DNA from: Microbacterium oryzae
GTDB lineage: Bacteria; Actinomycetota; Actinomycetes; Actinomycetales; Microbacteriaceae
Assembly: GCF_030406385.1 (NCBI RefSeq)
Contig: NZ_JAUEPM010000007.1
Span: 62,001-126,000, forward strand
Direction of reading: 5' to 3'
Length of the DNA: 64,000 nt
Below, piece by piece: positions 26,337 through 35,729 of the stretch. A program made the position numbers and the translations under genes. The notes beneath the pieces were generated by a model. That model ran no database searches. It saw nothing but the letters and a program-made list of their open reading frames with translations, and had not been told where the DNA came from. Position 1 is the first letter of the stretch. Every line of letters starts with the position of its first letter.

Positions 26337-27428
26337 TTGAGCCAGCTGTTCAGCCCCCTGACCATCCGCGAGACGACGTTCCGCAACCGCCTGTGGGTGT
26401 CGCCCATGTGCATGTACAGCGCGGAGGACGGGGTCGTGAACGACTGGCACCACGTGCACCTCGCGCAGTTCGCCTCGGGCGGCGCCGGGCTCGTGATGAG
26501 TGAGGCGGCCGCCGTGTCGCCCGAGGGGCGCATCACGCCGGAGGACGCCGGCATCTGGAACGACGAGCAGCGCGACGCGTGGGCGGGCGTCATCGCCTCG
26601 GTGCACGCGCGCGGCGCACTCGTCGGGGTGCAGCTCGCTCATGCTGGACGCAAGGCGTCGACGTGGCGCCCGTTCGCCAACCAGGACGGCAGCGTGCCGT
26701 TCGACCAGGGCGGATGGCAGACGGTCGCGCCCTCGCCGATCGCCTTCGAGGGCTACGCCACGCCGCAGGAGCTCGATGAGGACGGCATCGCGAAGGTGGT
26801 CGCGGACTTCCGCGCCGCCGCACGCCGCGCGGTGGACGCGGGCTTCGACGTGATCGAGGTGCACGCCGCGCACGGGTATCTGCTGCACGAGTTCCTCTCC
26901 CCGCTCTCGAATGAGCGGTCGGACGGCTGGGGCGGGTCGCTCGAGAACCGCGCGCGCCTCGTGCTGGACGTCGTCCGCGCGGTGCGCACCGAGGTCGGCG
27001 AGGCGCTGCCGGTGTTCGTGCGCTTCTCCGGCACGGACTCCGCGCCGGGGGGCCTCGAGGTCGACGACGTCGCGACGGTCGCGCAGTGGGCGCTCGAGGC
27101 CGGCGCCGACCTCTTCGACGTGTCGTCGAGCGGTCTCGTCCGGCACCAGCGCATCGAGGTGGGCCCGGGGTACCAGGTGCCGCTCGCCGCGCGCGTGCGC
27201 GAGGTGACGGGCGCGCCGACGGCCGCCGTCGGGATCATCAATACGGGCGAGGAAGCGGAGGCCGTGCTGGCCGAGGGCAACGCGGACGCCGTCTTCGCGG
27301 GCCGCGAGTTCCTCCGCGACCCGCACTTCGCCCTGCGCGCCGCGTCCGAGCTGGGCGAGGCGCCGGAGGGGCTGTGGCCGCCGCAGTACCTGCGCGCGCA
27401 CCGGGAGTGGTCGAAGCTCCGTCGCTGA
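26337..27428 (+). CDS. NADH:flavin oxidoreductase / Old Yellow Enzyme (YqjM-like)
   Basis: The 363-residue TIM-barrel flavoenzyme has the thermophilic-like OYE motif SPMCMYSAEDG with C25 near the flavin. The substrate-binding histidines lie in VHAAHGYLLHEF, followed by LSPLSNERSDGWGGS. It reduces activated C=C bonds with NAD(P)H. I chose the TTG at 26337 (MSQLFSPLTIRE) because GGAGACGGAG precedes it and relatives start there. The ATG at 26307 would add ten residues without a ribosome site. Confidence 0.88.
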   Translation: MSQLFSPLTIRETTFRNRLWVSPMCMYSAEDGVVNDWHHVHLAQFASGGAGLVMSEAAAVSPEGRITPEDAGIWNDEQRDAWAGVIASVHARGALVGVQLAHAGRKASTWRPFANQDGSVPFDQGGWQTVAPSPIAFEGYATPQELDEDGIAKVVADFRAAARRAVDAGFDVIEVHAAHGYLLHEFLSPLSNERSDGWGGSLENRARLVLDVVRAVRTEVGEALPVFVRFSGTDSAPGGLEVDDVATVAQWALEAGADLFDVSSSGLVRHQRIEVGPGYQVPLAARVREVTGAPTAAVGIINTGEEAEAVLAEGNADAVFAGREFLRDPHFALRAASELGEAPEGLWPPQYLRAHREWSKLRR

Positions 27429-27438
27429 CTCGCGGGCC

Positions 27439-27479
27439 GGGGCCGGCAGGCGGGCGATGCGTCGCGCCCTGCCGGCCCC
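27439..27479 (+). terminator. Terminator after the OYE gene
   Basis: GGGGCCGGCAGG (27439-27450) pairs perfectly with CCTGCCGGCCCC (27468-27479) across a 17-nt loop, beginning 11 bp after the stop. Confidence 0.75.
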
Positions 27480-27506
27480 CGCCATCCGCTCGGCCTCCGG
27501 ACACTC

Positions 27507-27625
27507 ATGTCTCACTCCCGGCGGGCAAGACCAGCGGATAACCACAGCAACTGAGACACGGCCATCCCCATGTCTCACTCCCGGCGGGCAAGACCCAGCG
27601 GATAACCGCAGCAACTGAGACACGG
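27507..27625. repeat. Paired TGTCTCACT palindromic element, locus 2
   Basis: Two direct copies occur at 27507-27561 and 27570-27625, separated by 8 bp, and are almost identical to each other. The left end TGTCTCACTCC and CGGCGGG match loci 1 and 3. The right end reads CAACTGAGACACGG, so one base of the palindrome is lost in both copies. The central 20 bp differ from the other loci. Confidence 0.85.
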
Positions 27626-27776
27626 CCGTCGCGGCCCCATCCCGCATCCACCCCACCCACTCCCCGCACGCGCTCAGAGCGGCGTGCCGTATCATGAGGC
27701 GCACAATGGACGACCCTCCGAGTTACAGACGATCGCCCCACTGCCCGCACCCCGAGCCCCTCGGAGGTGAGAAGTG

Positions 27777-29102
27777 ATGGATTACGTCTTCCTGGGCGTG
27801 GGGCTCATCCTGACTGTCGGAACCGGACTGTTCGTCGCGAGCGAGTTCTCGCTCGTGAACCTCGACCGCGCCGACCTCGAGGCCCGGCAGGCGCGCGGCG
27901 AGTCGCGACTCGCGCTCACCATCCGCGCGCTGCGCCACACCTCGACGCACCTCTCGAGTGCGCAGCTCGGCATCACACTGACCACGCTGCTCACCGGATA
28001 CACCCTCGAGCCGGCGTTCTCGCACCTCCTCGCCCCCGTGCTCCTCGGCACCGGCCTCGCCGAAGCCGCCGTCGCGCCCATCGCGACGGTCGTCGCCATG
28101 GCGGTCGCGACGGTCCTGTCGATGATCCTCGGCGAGCTCGTGCCCAAGAACTTCGCACTCGCGCTGCCGCTCGGCACCGCGAAGCTCGTCGCCCCGTTCC
28201 AGATCGGGTTCACGGCGGTGTTCCGCCCGATCATCACCCTCCTCAACGGCAGCGCCAACGCGGTGCTGCGCGCGATGGGCATCGAGCCGAAGGAGGAGCT
28301 CTCCGGCGCCCGCTCGGCCGACGAGCTCTCCAGCCTCGTGCGGCGCTCGGCGCTCGCCGGCGTCCTCGAGGAGGACACCGCGTCGCTTCTCGACCGCAGC
28401 CTCACGTTCGCGCGCCTGAGCGCGGGCGACGTGATGACTCCGAGGCCGCGCGTGCATGCGATCGGCGCGGGCGACTCCGCCGATGAGATCATCCAGCTCG
28501 CGCGGCAGACCGGGCACAGCCGCTTCCCCGTCTACGACGAGTCCATGGACGACATCGTCGGCATCGTGCACCTCAAGGCCGCGGTCAGCGTGCCCCGTGA
28601 CCGGCGCGCCGACGTGCCGGCCGCCGCGCTCTCGAACGAGCCGCTGCGCGTGCCGGAGACGGTGCACCTCGACGCCCTGATCGCGGAACTCCGCGGGGGC
28701 GGCTACCAGATGGCGATCGTCGTCGACGAGTACGGCGGAACCGCGGGCGTCGTCACGCTCGAGGACCTCGTCGAGGAGATCGTCGGCGAGGTCTCGGATG
28801 AGCACGACCGACGCCTCGCCGGGGTCGTGCGCCATCGCGACTCCGTGACCTTCCCCGGCCAGCTGCGCCCGGACGAGCTGCGCGACCGCGCCGCCGTCGA
28901 GGTGCCGGAGGACGACGCCTACGACACGATCGGCGGATACATCATGAGCGTGCTCGAGCGCGTGCCCGTGCTCGGCGACACCGTGCGCGTCGACGACGGC
29001 ACGCTGACGGTCGAGCGGATGGACGGACGTCGCGTCGACCGCGTCCGCTTCACCCCCGACCCGCTGCCCGAGGGCGCCGACGACGAGGAGGCACGCTCGT
29101 GA
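27777..29102 (+). CDS. CNNM/CorC family protein (hemolysin-like, CBS domains), first copy
   Basis: The 441-residue protein has an N-terminal DUF21 membrane domain (about 1-190, with [11 protein letters not shown]). A CBS pair follows (about 205-325; [11 protein letters not shown], then [19 protein letters not shown]). The C-terminal CorC_HlyC domain ends at about 425. Family members export Mg2+ or Co2+, or regulate divalent cation balance; hemolysin is a legacy name. The ATG at 27777 lies 7 bp after CGGAGGTG. It is coupled by GTGA to a paralogue. Confidence 0.92.
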   Translation: MDYVFLGVGLILTVGTGLFVASEFSLVNLDRADLEARQARGESRLALTIRALRHTSTHLSSAQLGITLTTLLTGYTLEPAFSHLLAPVLLGTGLAEAAVAPIATVVAMAVATVLSMILGELVPKNFALALPLGTAKLVAPFQIGFTAVFRPIITLLNGSANAVLRAMGIEPKEELSGARSADELSSLVRRSALAGVLEEDTASLLDRSLTFARLSAGDVMTPRPRVHAIGAGDSADEIIQLARQTGHSRFPVYDESMDDIVGIVHLKAAVSVPRDRRADVPAAALSNEPLRVPETVHLDALIAELRGGGYQMAIVVDEYGGTAGVVTLEDLVEEIVGEVSDEHDRRLAGVVRHRDSVTFPGQLRPDELRDRAAVEVPEDDAYDTIGGYIMSVLERVPVLGDTVRVDDGTLTVERMDGRRVDRVRFTPDPLPEGADDEEARS

Positions 29103-30160
29103 GCGACTGGGCAGGCCTGGCGTGGCTCGTCGTGCTGCTGCTGGCGAACGCCTTCTTCGTCGGCGCGGAGTTCGCCGTCATCTCGGCGCGACGCTCGCAG
29201 ATCGAGCCGCTGGCTGAGAAGGGCCAGCGGTCGGCGAAGACCGCGCTGTACGCCATGGAGCACGCGACGCTCATGCTCGCGACCTCGCAGCTGGGCATCA
29301 CGATCTGCTCGCTGCTGATCCTGAACGTCTCGGAGCCGGCGCTGCACCACCTCGTCGCCGAACCGCTGGGGCTCACCGGGATGGCCGAGGGGCTCGTCGA
29401 CGCGATCGCCTTCGCCATCGCGCTCGTGTTCGTCTCCTACCTGCACGTCGTCTTCGGCGAGATGGTGGCGAAGAACATCGCGTTCTCGGTGCCCGACCGC
29501 GCGGTGCTGCTTCTCGCCCCGCCGCTGGTGTGGGTGTCCAAGGTGTTCCACCCCGTCATCTGGCTGCTGAACTGGCTCGCGAACGCCGTGCTGCGCCTGT
29601 TCCGCGTCGAGCCGAAGAACGAGGCCGCCTCGACCTTCACGCTCGACGAGGTCGCGACGATCGTCGCGCAGTCGCGCCGCGAGGGCGTGCTCGACGACGC
29701 CGCAGGGACCGTCGCCGCGGCGGTGGAGTTCACCGACAAGAAGACGAAGGATGTCGCGGTGCCGCTCTCGCGCATCGTGACGCTCCCCGAGACGGTCACG
29801 CCCGACGAAGTCGAGCGCGCGGTCGCGAAGCACGGCTACTCGCGCTACGTGATCGTGGACGACGCCGGCGAGCCCGTCGGCTACGTCCACCTGAAGGACA
29901 TCCTGCGCGCGGCGGGCGGCGACAGCGCCGACGAGAAGGCCACCCGGCCCATCCCGCCCAAGCGCATCCACGCCATGGTGCCGATTCAGGAGTCGACCGA
30001 CCTCGAGGACGCGCTCGCGATCATGCGTCGCGCGGGTCGTCATCTCGCCCGGGTGCGGGACGCGAGCGGCGCGACCACGGCCGTCCTCTTCCTCGAGGAC
30101 ATCATCGAGGAGCTCGTCGGCGAGGTGCACGACGCCACCGAGCGCTCGCGCCGCCGCTGA
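29099..30160 (+). CDS. CNNM/CorC family protein, second copy
   Basis: The 353-residue paralogue has the DUF21 domain (about 1-190; FGEMVAKNIAF) and a CBS pair (about 205-345). It lacks the C-terminal CorC_HlyC domain and ends soon after FLEDIIEELVGEVHD. The first CBS motif VAVPLSRIVTLP departs from the usual MTPR. Paired long and short CNNM proteins are common in actinobacteria and may form a hetero-oligomer. Translation is coupled to the first copy. Confidence 0.9.
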   Translation: MSDWAGLAWLVVLLLANAFFVGAEFAVISARRSQIEPLAEKGQRSAKTALYAMEHATLMLATSQLGITICSLLILNVSEPALHHLVAEPLGLTGMAEGLVDAIAFAIALVFVSYLHVVFGEMVAKNIAFSVPDRAVLLLAPPLVWVSKVFHPVIWLLNWLANAVLRLFRVEPKNEAASTFTLDEVATIVAQSRREGVLDDAAGTVAAAVEFTDKKTKDVAVPLSRIVTLPETVTPDEVERAVAKHGYSRYVIVDDAGEPVGYVHLKDILRAAGGDSADEKATRPIPPKRIHAMVPIQESTDLEDALAIMRRAGRHLARVRDASGATTAVLFLEDIIEELVGEVHDATERSRRR

Positions 30161-30178
30161 CCCGCCCCCGGCCACCCC

Positions 30179-30297
30179 GTGTCTCACTCCCGGCGGGGAA
30201 ACCGCCCGCATTCCCACCCGGAGTGAGACACGGGACGCCCCCATGTCTCACTCCCGGCGGGGAAACCGCCCGCATTCCCACCCGGAGTGAGACACGG
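30179..30297. repeat. Paired TGTCTCACT palindromic element, locus 3
   Basis: Two direct copies (30179-30234 and 30243-30298 or so) are separated by 8 bp and almost identical. Each starts TGTCTCACTCCCGGCGGGG and ends GGAGTGAGACACGGG. The position is between the convergent stops of the second CNNM gene and guaB1, where a bidirectional terminator would be expected, and nothing else there looks like one. Confidence 0.85.
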
Positions 30298-30314
30298 GGG
30301 CGGCGAAAAAGAGG

Positions 30315-31781
30315 TCACCAGCTGACGGGGAGGGCCTTCCCCTCTTCGTACCCGGCGGTGGACTGCAGGCCCACGTGCGCGCGCTCGTGGAACTCCGGCA
30401 CGCTCGCCGCGCCGGCGTACGTGAACGACGAGCGGACGCCCGACGTGATCATGTCGACGAGGTCCTCCACGCCCGCGCGCTCCGGGTCGAGATAGATGCG
30501 CGACGACGAGATCCCCTCGGCGAAGAGCTCCTTGCGGGCGCGCTCGTACGGGTCGAGTCGTCCGAAGCGCTCCTGCACGGCCTTGGCCGAGGCCATCCCC
30601 CACGATTCCTTGAAGAGGCGGCCGTTCTCGTCGGTCTCCAGGCGGCCCGGCGCCTCGATCGTGCCCGCGAACCACGAGCCGATCATCACGCTGGCCGCGC
30701 CCGCGGCGAGCGCGAGCGCGACGTCGCGCGGGTACCGCACCCCGCCGTCCGCCCACACGTGCGCGCCGAGCTCGCGCGCGGCGGCGGCGGTCTCCAGCAC
30801 GGTCGAGAACTGCGGACGCCCGACGGCGGTCATCATGCGCGTGGTGCACATGGCGCCTGGGCCGACGCCGACCTTGAGAATGCTCGCGCCCGCCTCCACG
30901 AGATCGTGCACGCCCTCGGCGGTGACGATGTTGCCCGCGACGAGGGGAATGTCGAGGCCGAGGCCGGAGACGGTGCGGAGCGCGTCGAGCATCGACTCCT
31001 GATGGCCGTGCGCGGTGTCCACGACGAGCACGTCGACGCCGGCGGCGACGAGGGCGCGCGCCTTGGCCGCGACGTCGCCGTTGATGCCGATCGCCGCGGC
31101 GACCGCGAGCCGCCCGGAGGCGTCGACGGCCGGCCGGTACAGCGTCGAGCGCAGCGTGCCGCGCCGGGTCGCGGTGCCGACGAGGCGCCCCTTGCTCACC
31201 ACGGTCATCATCTCGACGTCGGCCTCGACGAGGAGGTCGAAGGCGTGCCGCGCGTCGGTGACGTCGTCGGCGTCGATCGACGGGACGGGGCCGCGCACGA
31301 GGTCGCCGAGCTCGGCGTCGGGCAGCGCGGTCGCGAGCCGGGTGGCGGGCAGCACGCCGCGGATGTCGGAGACGTGCGGCATCGTGCCGTCCGGCTCGGG
31401 CTCGCGCCCCACGACGATGCCGTGTCCGGCGATCGCCGGCAGCAGCCGCCGCGCACCCTCGACGGAGGTCTGCGGCGACAGGATGAGCGGCGTCTCCCAG
31501 GGCACCGGCTGCCGCTTCACCCAGCGGATGGCCTCGTCCAGCATCTGCAGGGGGGTGTCCTGCGGGAGCACGCCGAGTCCGCCGCGACGCGCCAGGGCGG
31601 CGGCGAGCCGGGGGCCGGTCACGGAGTTCATGTTGCTCGAGACGAGCGGGATGGTCGCGGGGGTGCCGTCGCCGGGGGTGAGATCGACCTGCAGTCGGCT
31701 CGTGATGCCCGACCGCCGCGGGGCGAGGAACACGTCGGAGTAGGTGAGGTCGACCGTGGGTGGCTCGCCGATGAATTCCAT
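30315..31781 (-). CDS. guaB1: GuaB1-type IMP dehydrogenase-related protein (probable GMP reductase)
   Basis: The 488-residue IMPDH/GMPR-fold protein has a CBS pair inserted at about 95-215. The catalytic cysteine lies in GPGAMCTTRMMTAVG. The mycobacterial GuaB1 subfamily has been shown to act as GMP reductase, so the probable reaction is GMP to IMP. The ATG at 31781 (MEFIGEPPTVDLTYSDV) is preferred over one 30 bp upstream. It is divergent from kgd. Confidence 0.9.
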   Translation of the reverse strand: MEFIGEPPTVDLTYSDVFLAPRRSGITSRLQVDLTPGDGTPATIPLVSSNMNSVTGPRLAAALARRGGLGVLPQDTPLQMLDEAIRWVKRQPVPWETPLILSPQTSVEGARRLLPAIAGHGIVVGREPEPDGTMPHVSDIRGVLPATRLATALPDAELGDLVRGPVPSIDADDVTDARHAFDLLVEADVEMMTVVSKGRLVGTATRRGTLRSTLYRPAVDASGRLAVAAAIGINGDVAAKARALVAAGVDVLVVDTAHGHQESMLDALRTVSGLGLDIPLVAGNIVTAEGVHDLVEAGASILKVGVGPGAMCTTRMMTAVGRPQFSTVLETAAAARELGAHVWADGGVRYPRDVALALAAGAASVMIGSWFAGTIEAPGRLETDENGRLFKESWGMASAKAVQERFGRLDPYERARKELFAEGISSSRIYLDPERAGVEDLVDMITSGVRSSFTYAGAASVPEFHERAHVGLQSTAGYEEGKALPVSW

Positions 31782-31985
31782 GCCGCCCACGCTAGCGCCG
31801 CGGCCGGGCATCCGGCCCTCGCCGGCGCGTCAGCTGGGCGCCGTCCGGGCTCCGCGCGCGTCGAGTGGTCTAGGCTGGATGTCTGAACGTACGCGCATCG
31901 TCCCGGCGCGGAGCGACCTTCTGGAAGGTCCGGTTCGGGGGGATTCTGCCGCAGTGGAGCGCGTGCTATCCATTCAGGGACGAAA

Positions 31986-34900
31986 GTGGGCGATCCTGCC
32001 GTGTCAAGCCATCTGACGGGCGTCGGTACATCGAGCGAGGGCGAGTTCGGGGCCAACGAGTGGCTCGTCGAAGAGCTCTATGAGCAGTTCAAGGTCGACC
32101 GCAACGCGGTCGACAAGGAGTGGTGGCCGATCCTGGAGGCGTACGGCGCCGCCGGCGCGAAGTCGCAGCCGCTCGCGACCGCGAACGACGGCCCCGCGCA
32201 CCCGCCGACCGCTCCCATCCCGGTGATCGGCCAGCAGCCCGTCGCGCGCACCACCGCCCGCCCCGCCGCCCCGGCGCCGATCCCCGCCGACCAGCCGGTG
32301 TCGAAGCCGTCCGCCGAGGCGCAGCCGGAGGCCGAGTCCGACAAGGTCACCGCCCTCAAGGGCATGACCAAGACGCTCGCGAAGAACATGGACGAGTCGC
32401 TGACCGTCCCGACCGCGACCAGCGTCCGGACCATCCCCGCGAAGCTGATGATCGACAACCGCATCGTCATCAACAACCACATGGCGCGCGCCCGCGGCGG
32501 CAAGGTCAGCTTCACGCACCTCATCGGCTGGGCGCTCATCCGCGCGCTCAAGGAGTTCCCGAGCCAGAACGTCTTCTACGCCGAGATCGATGGCAAGCCC
32601 TCGGTGGTCGCCCCCGCGCACATCAACCTCGGCATCGCCATCGACCTGCCGCGGCCCGACGGCTCGCGTGCGCTCATGGTGCCGAGCATCAAGAAGGCCG
32701 ACACCCTGACCTTCAACGAGTACCTCTCGGCCTACGAGGACCTCGTCAAGCGCGCCCGCGCGAACAAGCTCACCGGCGCCGACTTCGCCGGCACGACGAT
32801 CTCGCTGACGAACCCCGGCGGCATTGGCACGGTCCACTCCGTGCCGCGCCTCATGAAGGGCCAGGGTGCCATCATCGGCGCCGGTGCCCTCGAGTACCCG
32901 GCCGAGTTCCAGGGCGCGAGCGCGCGGACGCTCAACGAGCTCGCGATCGGCAAGACGATCACGCTCACGAGCACCTACGACCACCGCGTCATCCAGGGTG
33001 CGGGCTCGGGCGAGTTCCTCAAGAAGGTGCACGAGCTGCTGCTGGGCCAGCGCGACTTCTATGAGGAGATCTTCGCGGCGCTGCGCATCCCCTACGCGCC
33101 CATCCGCTGGAACTCCGACGTCGCGGTCGACCTCTCCGAGCGGATCGACAAGACCGCCCGCGTGCAGGAGATCATCAACTCGTACCGCGTGCGCGGCCAC
33201 CTCATGGCCGACGTCGACCCGCTCGAGTACGTCCAGCGCGAGCACCACGACCTCGAGATCGAGTCTCACGGCCTGTCCTTCTGGGACCTCGACCGCGAGT
33301 TCGTCACGAACGGCTTCGGCGGCCGCCGCCAGATGAAGCTCCGCGACGTCCTCGGAGTGCTCCGCGACTCGTACTGCCGCACGACCGGCGTCGAGTACAT
33401 GCACATCGCCGACCACGAGCAGCGCGAGTGGTTCCAGCGCAAGCTCGAGGTGCCCTACGTCAAGCCCGCCCACGACGAGCAGCTGCGGATCCTCCGCAAG
33501 CTCAACGAGGCGGAGGCGTTCGAGACGTTCCTGCAGACCAAGTACGTCGGCCAGAAGCGCTTCTCGCTCGAGGGCGGCGAGTCGCTCATCCCGCTGCTCG
33601 ACCGCATCCTGCAGGGCGCCGCCGACGCGGGCCTCGAGGGCGCCGCGATCGGCATGCCCCACCGCGGTCGGCTCAACGTGCTCACGAACATCGCCGGCAA
33701 GGCGTACGGCGAGGTCTTCCAGGAGTTCGAGGGTGCGCTGCCGGGCAACAAGCGCGGCTCGGGCGACGTGAAGTACCACCTCGGCACGCACGGCACGTTC
33801 ACCTCGGATGGCGGGTCCGGCCTCGAGGTGCTGCTCGCGGCCAACCCGTCGCACCTCGAGACGGTGGACGGCGTGCTGGAGGGCATCGCCCGCGCCAAGC
33901 AGGACCGCGGGCCGATCGCCTCGTTCGCGTGGCTGCCGATCCTCGTCCACGGCGACGCGGCTTTCGCGGGCCAGGGCGTCGTCTTCGAGACGCTGCAGAT
34001 GTCGCAGCTGCGCGGGTACCGCACTGGCGGCACCGTGCACATCGTGGTCAACAACCAGGTGGGCTTCACGACCCTCCCGCAGGACTCGCGCACCTCGTAC
34101 TACGCCAGCGACGTGGCGAAGTCGATCCAGGCCCCGGTCCTGCACGTGAACGGCGACGACCCGGAGGCCGTGGTCCGCGCGGCCGAGCTCGCCTTCGAGT
34201 ACCGCGAGCGCTTCCACCGCGACATCGTCATCGACCTCATCTGCTACCGCCGACGCGGTCACAACGAGGGCGACGACCCCTCGATGACGCAGCCGCTCAT
34301 GACCGACCTCATCGGCGCCAAGCGCTCCGTCCGCCGGCTGTACACCGAGGCCCTCGTCGGCCGCGGCGACATCACCGAGGAGGAGTACGAGCAGGCGAAG
34401 GCCGACTTCCAGAACCGGCTCGAGGTCGCGTTCGCCGAGACGCACGCGGTGGAGACCGGCGCGAACCCGGTGATCACGCCCGACGCGGTGGCCGAGCCGG
34501 TCGTCGGCGAGCCCGACGTCACGGGTGTGCCGGCCGAGGTCATCCATCAGATCGGCGACGCGCATGCGAACAAGCCCGAGGGCTTCTCCGTGCACCAGAA
34601 GCTGCAGCAGCTGCTGGACAAGCGCGTGCAGATGAGCCGTGAGGGCAAGGTCGACTGGGCGTTCGGCGAGCTGCTCGCGTTCGGCTCGCTCCTCCTCGAG
34701 GGCACCAACGTGCGCCTGGCCGGTCAGGACTCGCGCCGCGGCACGTTCGTGCAGCGTCACGCGGCCTTCCACGACCGCGTGAACGGCCAGGAGTGGCTGC
34801 CGCTCGTGAACCTGTCGGAGAGCCAGGGGCGCTTCTGGGTGTACGACTCGCTGCTCAGCGAGTACGCCGCCCTCGCGTACGAGTACGGCTACTCGGTCGA

Positions 34901-35666
34901 GGCCGAGGAGGCGCTCACCCTCTGGGAGGCGCAGTTCGGCGACTTCGTGAACGGCGCGCAGTCGGTCATCGACGAGTACATCTCGGCGGCCGACCAGAAG
35001 TGGGGCCAGGAGTCGGGCGTGGTGCTCCTCCTCCCCCACGGCTACGAGGGTCAGGGCCCCGACCACTCCTCGGCCCGCATCGAGCGCTTCCTGCAGCTGT
35101 GCGCGCAGGACAACATGACCGTCGCGCGCCCGTCGACGCCCGCGTCGTACTTCCACCTGCTGCGCCGCCAGGCGTACGCGCGTCCGCGGCGTCCGCTGGT
35201 GGTCTTCACGCCGAAGGCCATGCTGCGTCTGCGTGGCGCGACGAGCGACATCGCGGAGTTCACGCAGGGCCGCTTCGAGCCGGTCATCGGCGATGACCGC
35301 GGCATCGACAAGGCGGGCGTGAAGAAGGTGCTCCTCCACTCCGGCAAGATCCACTGGGATCTGCGCGGCGAGCTGGAGAAGAGCCCGAACCCGGCCATCG
35401 CGCTCGTGCGCCTCGAGCAGTTCTACCCCGCCCCCGTGGAGGCCCTGCAGGCCGTCCTCGCGGAGTACCCGAACGCCGAGGTCGTCTGGGTGCAGGACGA
35501 GCCCGAGAACCAGGGCGCGTGGCCGTTCATCTCGCTCGAGATCGCCGGCCGCCTGGGCCGCTCGATCTCGGTCGTGTCGCGTCCGGCAGCCGCAGCGCCG
35601 TCGACCGGGTCGTCGAAGGTGCACGCGGTCGAGCAGGCCGACCTGCTCTCCCGCGCCCTCTCCTGA
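31986..35666 (+). CDS. kgd: Multifunctional 2-oxoglutarate dehydrogenase E2-E1 fusion (Kgd/OdhA)
   Basis: The 1226-residue fusion is close to the roughly 1231 of mycobacterial Kgd. The N-terminal helix (about 22-50; NEWLVEELYEQFKVDRNAV) is followed by a Pro/Ala linker. An acyltransferase domain without lipoyl domain (about 120-360, active-site H333 in TYDHRV) precedes the thiamine-diphosphate E1 domain (about 390-1220). It decarboxylates 2-oxoglutarate in the TCA cycle and can carboligate with glyoxylate. The GTG at 31986 has AGGGA 5 bp upstream. The N-terminal part lacks an obvious OdhI-phosphorylation TT pair. Confidence 0.95.
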   Translation: MGDPAVSSHLTGVGTSSEGEFGANEWLVEELYEQFKVDRNAVDKEWWPILEAYGAAGAKSQPLATANDGPAHPPTAPIPVIGQQPVARTTARPAAPAPIPADQPVSKPSAEAQPEAESDKVTALKGMTKTLAKNMDESLTVPTATSVRTIPAKLMIDNRIVINNHMARARGGKVSFTHLIGWALIRALKEFPSQNVFYAEIDGKPSVVAPAHINLGIAIDLPRPDGSRALMVPSIKKADTLTFNEYLSAYEDLVKRARANKLTGADFAGTTISLTNPGGIGTVHSVPRLMKGQGAIIGAGALEYPAEFQGASARTLNELAIGKTITLTSTYDHRVIQGAGSGEFLKKVHELLLGQRDFYEEIFAALRIPYAPIRWNSDVAVDLSERIDKTARVQEIINSYRVRGHLMADVDPLEYVQREHHDLEIESHGLSFWDLDREFVTNGFGGRRQMKLRDVLGVLRDSYCRTTGVEYMHIADHEQREWFQRKLEVPYVKPAHDEQLRILRKLNEAEAFETFLQTKYVGQKRFSLEGGESLIPLLDRILQGAADAGLEGAAIGMPHRGRLNVLTNIAGKAYGEVFQEFEGALPGNKRGSGDVKYHLGTHGTFTSDGGSGLEVLLAANPSHLETVDGVLEGIARAKQDRGPIASFAWLPILVHGDAAFAGQGVVFETLQMSQLRGYRTGGTVHIVVNNQVGFTTLPQDSRTSYYASDVAKSIQAPVLHVNGDDPEAVVRAAELAFEYRERFHRDIVIDLICYRRRGHNEGDDPSMTQPLMTDLIGAKRSVRRLYTEALVGRGDITEEEYEQAKADFQNRLEVAFAETHAVETGANPVITPDAVAEPVVGEPDVTGVPAEVIHQIGDAHANKPEGFSVHQKLQQLLDKRVQMSREGKVDWAFGELLAFGSLLLEGTNVRLAGQDSRRGTFVQRHAAFHDRVNGQEWLPLVNLSESQGRFWVYDSLLSEYAALAYEYGYSVEAEEALTLWEAQFGDFVNGAQSVIDEYISAADQKWGQESGVVLLLPHGYEGQGPDHSSARIERFLQLCAQDNMTVARPSTPASYFHLLRRQAYARPRRPLVVFTPKAMLRLRGATSDIAEFTQGRFEPVIGDDRGIDKAGVKKVLLHSGKIHWDLRGELEKSPNPAIALVRLEQFYPAPVEALQAVLAEYPNAEVVWVQDEPENQGAWPFISLEIAGRLGRSISVVSRPAAAAPSTGSSKVHAVEQADLLSRALS

Positions 35667-35680
35667 GCGCATCCGCGCGA

Positions 35681-35714
35681 AAGCGGCCGGTCATCCTCGG
35701 ATGGCCGGCCGCTT
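35681..35714. terminator. Terminator between kgd and the Eis-like gene
   Basis: AAGCGGCCGGTCAT pairs with ATGGCCGGCCGCTT through 14 bp with one G-T wobble and a 6-nt loop. It sits between convergent stops and can serve both strands. Confidence 0.8.
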
Positions 35715-35729
35715 CGTCGTGGGGAGGGT

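Larger units (their letters stand above)
27429..27776. other. 348-bp intergenic region with terminator and repeat pair
   Basis: It holds the OYE terminator (27439-27479), a palindromic repeat pair (27507-27625), and then the promoter side of the CNNM operon. A -10-like TATCAT occurs at 27690-27695. I see no protein-coding gene. Confidence 0.7.

Noticed and set aside
32004..35672. A 1222-residue open frame on the minus strand opposite kgd
   Set aside because: It is a shadow of kgd created by GC-rich codon structure: Arg/Gly/His-rich low-complexity protein with no family motifs, while kgd has complete domains.
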